Origin: Actinomycetales bacterium
GTDB taxonomy: Bacteria > Actinomycetota > Actinomycetes > Actinomycetales > Dermabacteraceae
DNA length: 8,408 nt
Reading direction: 5' to 3'
Assembly: GCA_012799425.1 (NCBI GenBank)
Contig: JAAZLF010000612.1
Location: forward strand, 1 to 8,408
The position numbers and the translations under genes were made by a program. This document shows positions 5,664-8,408 of the stretch, piece after piece. The notes beneath the pieces are model-generated. The model was not told the DNA's origin. It ran no database searches and saw only the letters and a list, made by a program, of their open reading frames with translations. Each line of letters begins with the position of its first letter. Position 1 is the stretch's first letter.

Positions 5664-7754
5664 ATGAACCGTGAACGATCACTGTCGCCTTCCGCCACCC
5701 CGGACCAGCACCGTCCGGACGCTCCCGTCACCGAGAGCTCGAACCCGAGCCTCTCGTCGCCGAGCGTCTCGATACCGGGCCTAGAGGGGGTCGCCTACGG
5801 CGGGGACTACAACCCCGAGCAGTGGCCGCGCGAGGTGTGGCGCGAGGATGTGCGGCTGATGCGGGAGGCCGGGGTGAACATGGTCTCGATCGGTATGTGG
5901 TCCTGGGCGAAGCTCGAGCCACGCGAGGGGGAGTTCGACACCGAGTGGTTGGACGAGCTGCTGGATCTGCTGCACGGGGCCGGCATCCGCGTGGATCTGG
6001 CGACCCCCACGGCCGCTCCCCCGGCCTGGTTCTTCCGCACCTACCCGCAGGCGCGGGTGGTCGACCGCGAGCAGCGCGCCCTGGGCCCGGGATCACGCGG
6101 GATGGCCTGCCCCAGCTCTCCGGACTACCGCGCGGCCTGCGCGCGGATCACCCGCATGCTCGGCGAGCGCTACGGCTCCCATCCGGCGGTGGCGATGTGG
6201 CATGTGCACAACGAGTACGGTGCGCCCGTGGGCGAGAGCTTCTCCTCGGCCGCGCATGAGCATTTCCGCGCCTGGGTGAAGACCCGTTACGGCTCGCTCG
6301 AGGGCGTCAACGAGGCCTGGGGCACGGCGTTCTGGGGCCAGACCCTCGCGCGCTGGGACGAGGTGCTGCCGCCGATTCCCACGCCGAGCGTCGCCAACCC
6401 CTCCCGCGAGCTGGACTGGCGTCGGTTCTCGAACCAGGCGATCCTCGAGTGCTACCTCGCCGAGCGGGACATCCTGCATGAGCTGTCCCCAGGTATCCCG
6501 GTGACCACGAACTTCATGGCTCACACCTGCCCGAACATGGACCTGTGGCGGTGGGCGCGCGAGGTGGACATCGTCTCCAACGACCACTACCTCATCGCCT
6601 CGGATCCGCGGAATTTCGTGGAGCTGGCGATGGATGCGGATCTCACCCGTTCACTGGCAGGGGGTGACCCCTGGCTGCTGCTGGAGCACTCCACCTCCGG
6701 GGTCAACTGGCAGGAGCGCAACGTTGCGAAGGAGCCCGGGGAGATGGCCCGCAACTCCCTGTCCCATCTCGCGCGGGGTGCTGACGGGATCATGTTCTTC
6801 CAGTGGCGGGCCTCGAAGAAGGGCGCGGAGAAGTTCCATTCGGCGATGCTCCCCCACGCCGGAGCCACCTCACGGGTGTTCCGCGAGGTGTGCGAGCTCG
6901 GCGCGACTCTGCAGGATCTCGCCCCGGTGCGTGGCTCGCGAGTCCGAGCCGATATCGCGATCCTCTACGACTGGGAGTCGCAGTGGGCGCAGGACCTGCC
7001 GTGGCGGCCCTCTGCGGATCTGGGCCACCGTGCACAGACCCAGACCTGGTACGAGCGGCTGTGGAGCGACCATCTCCCGACGGACTTCGTCCACCCCGAG
7101 GCCGACCTCTCCGGGTATCGGGTGGTGCTCGCCCCGGCCTCCTACCTGCTCACCGACGCCGCCGCCGCGAACCTCGAGCGCTTCGTGCACGGTGGCGGGC
7201 AGCTGGTGGTGGGCCCCTTCTCCGGTGTGGTCGATGAGTGCGACGGTGTGCGTGACGGGGGGCTCAACGCGGCTCTGGCCGGGCTGCTCGGCGTGGCCGT
7301 GGAGGAGTTCTGTCCCCTGCGCGCCGAGGAGACGGCCCGCATCACCACCTCGGCGGGCGAGGTGCTCGAGGCGCAGGTGTGGACCGAGGGTCTGGTGGTG
7401 CGCGACGCCGAGGTGCTCGGCCGCTACGCCGACGGGCGGCTGGACGAGGGAGCTGCCCTGACCCGAGCCGCTCGCGGGGACGGCCACGCCTGGTACCTCG
7501 CCTCGGACCTCTCCGTCGAGGATCTGCGTGCCGTGTTCACCGACGTCTACGCACACGCCGGGCTCACCGTCCCGGAGCTGCCGGCCGATGTGGAGCTTCT
7601 CGAGCGCGCGGAGGCCGACGGCACCCGGCACCTGTTCGCGATCAACCACACCGGGCAGTCGCACGAGCTGCAGGTCGGGGCCGGGCAGACTCTGCACGTC
7701 GCCGCGGGCGCGGTGGCGCACCTCGAGGTGGCGACGTCGGCTCCAAAGGCCTGA
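5664..7754 (+). CDS. Beta-galactosidase, glycoside hydrolase family 42
   Basis: A 696-residue enzyme that cleaves terminal beta-D-galactose from galactosides with retention of configuration. A Ser/Pro-rich extension (1-39) lacks a hydrophobic core, so the enzyme is probably cytoplasmic. The GH42 barrel begins with YGGDYNPEQWP (45-55). The acid/base glutamate is E184 in MWHVHNEYG and the nucleophile is E341 in LLLEHSTSGVNWQERN. The barrel runs to about 420, then a trimerisation-type domain (VVLAPASYLLTDAAAANLERFVHGGGQLVVGPFSG) and a small C-terminal beta domain. After NEYG, where some GH42 enzymes have a zinc-binding cysteine cluster, this one reads APVGESFSSAAHEHF without cysteine. ATG 5664 is the only plausible start: no ATG, GTG or TTG occurs in frame between it and the barrel. 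No Shine-Dalgarno precedes it, so a leaderless mRNA is likely. Divergent from the transporter operon that would supply its substrate. Confidence 0.95.
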   Translation: MNRERSLSPSATPDQHRPDAPVTESSNPSLSSPSVSIPGLEGVAYGGDYNPEQWPREVWREDVRLMREAGVNMVSIGMWSWAKLEPREGEFDTEWLDELLDLLHGAGIRVDLATPTAAPPAWFFRTYPQARVVDREQRALGPGSRGMACPSSPDYRAACARITRMLGERYGSHPAVAMWHVHNEYGAPVGESFSSAAHEHFRAWVKTRYGSLEGVNEAWGTAFWGQTLARWDEVLPPIPTPSVANPSRELDWRRFSNQAILECYLAERDILHELSPGIPVTTNFMAHTCPNMDLWRWAREVDIVSNDHYLIASDPRNFVELAMDADLTRSLAGGDPWLLLEHSTSGVNWQERNVAKEPGEMARNSLSHLARGADGIMFFQWRASKKGAEKFHSAMLPHAGATSRVFREVCELGATLQDLAPVRGSRVRADIAILYDWESQWAQDLPWRPSADLGHRAQTQTWYERLWSDHLPTDFVHPEADLSGYRVVLAPASYLLTDAAAANLERFVHGGGQLVVGPFSGVVDECDGVRDGGLNAALAGLLGVAVEEFCPLRAEETARITTSAGEVLEAQVWTEGLVVRDAEVLGRYADGRLDEGAALTRAARGDGHAWYLASDLSVEDLRAVFTDVYAHAGLTVPELPADVELLERAEADGTRHLFAINHTGQSHELQVGAGQTLHVAAGAVAHLEVATSAPKA
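5668..5685. promoter_or_regulatory. Operator B, second LacI-type palindrome, over the first GH42 codons
   Basis: The minus-strand reading ACAGTGATCGTTCACGGT matches operator A at 15 of 18 positions, and the core GTGATCGTTCAC at 11 of 12. Its arms GTGA/TCAC are perfect and the centre is again CG. The centre is 67 bp from that of operator A. It lies just downstream of the proposed GH42 transcription start, where a bound repressor would hinder initiation or early elongation. Confidence 0.55.
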
Positions 7755-7770
7755 GCACCCTCACGCGGCT

Positions 7771-7799
7771 GTCCGGGCCGGCACCCCACCGGCCCGGGC
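7771..7799. terminator. Strong GC hairpin between convergent genes (bidirectional terminator)
   Basis: CCGGGCCGG (7773-7781) pairs perfectly with CCGGCCCGG (7789-7797) around the 7-base loop CACCCCA. A T-G and a G-C pair extend the stem to 11. It lies 16 bases after the GH42 stop and about 50 bases beyond the stop of the convergent kinase gene, so it can serve both. There is no T-tract, which is common for terminator-like hairpins in actinobacteria. Confidence 0.6.
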
Positions 7800-7848
7800 G
7801 GCAGAGCGTCTCCGGCCCCGGGTATCCCCGAGGGGTCGACACGTTCCG

Positions 7849-8408
7849 CTATCGCACTGCTCGGGCCACCACCTCGTACAGACCCCGGTGCGCCGGTCGC
7901 AGCGCGGCATACGCGGCGGCGGCCGACGGGTCCGGCGCGATGAGCTCGCCGCCCCGCGCCGCAAGCGGGACGATGCGGTGCGCGAGGCCCAGCGCCTCCG
8001 CCCCGGCGAGCGCGGCACCGAGCAGGGTCGCATCCGTGCCGTCGGTGTGCAGTACGGGGCGGCCGCTGGCGTCGGCGAGGATCCGCTGCCAGGGCCGCGA
8101 GGCCGCTCCCCCGCCGACGACGGGCAGCACACGCCCTGCGTCGCTCGGGTCGAGCGCGTGGGACAGGGCGAGGGCGACGCCTTCGAGGGTCGCGGAGTAG
8201 AGATCTGCCGGGGTGGTGGAGGCGTCGATGCCGAGCACGGCACCGCGCAGGTTCTCGTCCCGCACGGGGTATCGCTCCCCGCCGAGCGAGGGCAGGACCA
8301 GCAGGCCCCTGGGGCCTCGTCCGTGCTCCTGCTCGCGGTGCTCGAGCTGCTGGTCTGCGGTGGCCACGCCAGCGCCGCCGAGGTAGGTGCGGCGCGCCCA
8401 GGCGGCGG
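7849..8408 (-). CDS. FGGY-family carbohydrate kinase, C-terminal part (cut by the right edge)
   Basis: The last 185 or so residues of an ATP-dependent sugar kinase; the start and the N-terminal domain lie beyond the window. The frame is open through the edge (AAWARRTYLGGAGVATADQQ), so the GTG at 8367 is internal. Visible FGGY C-domain landmarks are LPSLGGERYPVRDENLRGAV, the helix ADLYSATLEGVALALSHAL, and the nucleotide-binding signature GGGAASRPWQRILADASGRPV followed by GAALAGAEALG. Members phosphorylate gluconate, xylulose, glycerol, rhamnulose or similar. The GGER motif and spacing remind me most of gluconokinase- or xylulokinase-like members, but the specificity residues are outside the window. 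It ends with TAG, convergent with the GH42 gene. A link to galactoside breakdown is possible but not shown, because galactose itself is normally phosphorylated by a GHMP-type kinase. Confidence 0.9.
   Translation of the reverse strand, partial: AAWARRTYLGGAGVATADQQLEHREQEHGRGPRGLLVLPSLGGERYPVRDENLRGAVLGIDASTTPADLYSATLEGVALALSHALDPSDAGRVLPVVGGGAASRPWQRILADASGRPVLHTDGTDATLLGAALAGAEALGLAHRIVPLAARGGELIAPDPSAAAAYAALRPAHRGLYEVVARAVR

Overview
The window is a GC-rich, gene-dense stretch of bacterial DNA. GC-ending codons, long non-coding open frames opposite real genes, a probable leaderless gene and the protein types all point to an actinobacterium. A member of Micrococcales such as Brachybacterium is my best guess, made from general protein resemblance only. 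It looks like an ordinary chromosomal carbohydrate-utilisation locus. I see no mobile element, CRISPR array, RNA gene or phage gene.

Layout: (1) 1-464, plus strand, the 3' part of a zinc-dependent nucleoside deaminase gene. (2) 479-1129, minus strand, a glyoxalase-like VOC protein, convergent with the deaminase and 14 bp from it. (3) 1256-5534, all minus strand, a carbohydrate uptake unit read leftwards: Tat/lipoprotein solute-binding protein, MalF-type permease, MalG-type permease, LacI-family repressor. The first three genes are joined by 4-base overlaps (ATGA and GTGA). No ATPase gene is present. (4) 5535-5663, a compact divergent control region. (5) 5664-7754, plus strand, a GH42 beta-galactosidase with both catalytic glutamates visible. 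(6) 7771-7799, a strong GC hairpin between convergent genes. (7) 7849 to the right edge, minus strand, the C-terminal half of an FGGY-family sugar kinase.

How it fits together: the binding protein and two permeases would import a galactoside, powered by an ATPase encoded elsewhere. The GH42 enzyme has no visible export signal and would cleave terminal beta-galactose inside the cell. The LacI protein probably controls both directions. The divergent region holds two matching 18-bp operator-like palindromes with a central CG, 67 bp apart. One fills the -35/-10 spacer of a good sigma70 promoter for the transporter operon. The other covers codons 2-8 of the GH42 gene, just downstream of a weaker promoter that would give a leaderless GH42 transcript. 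This regulatory arrangement is the most informative part of the window. The genes belong to known families, and I found no convincing sign of a new type of system.
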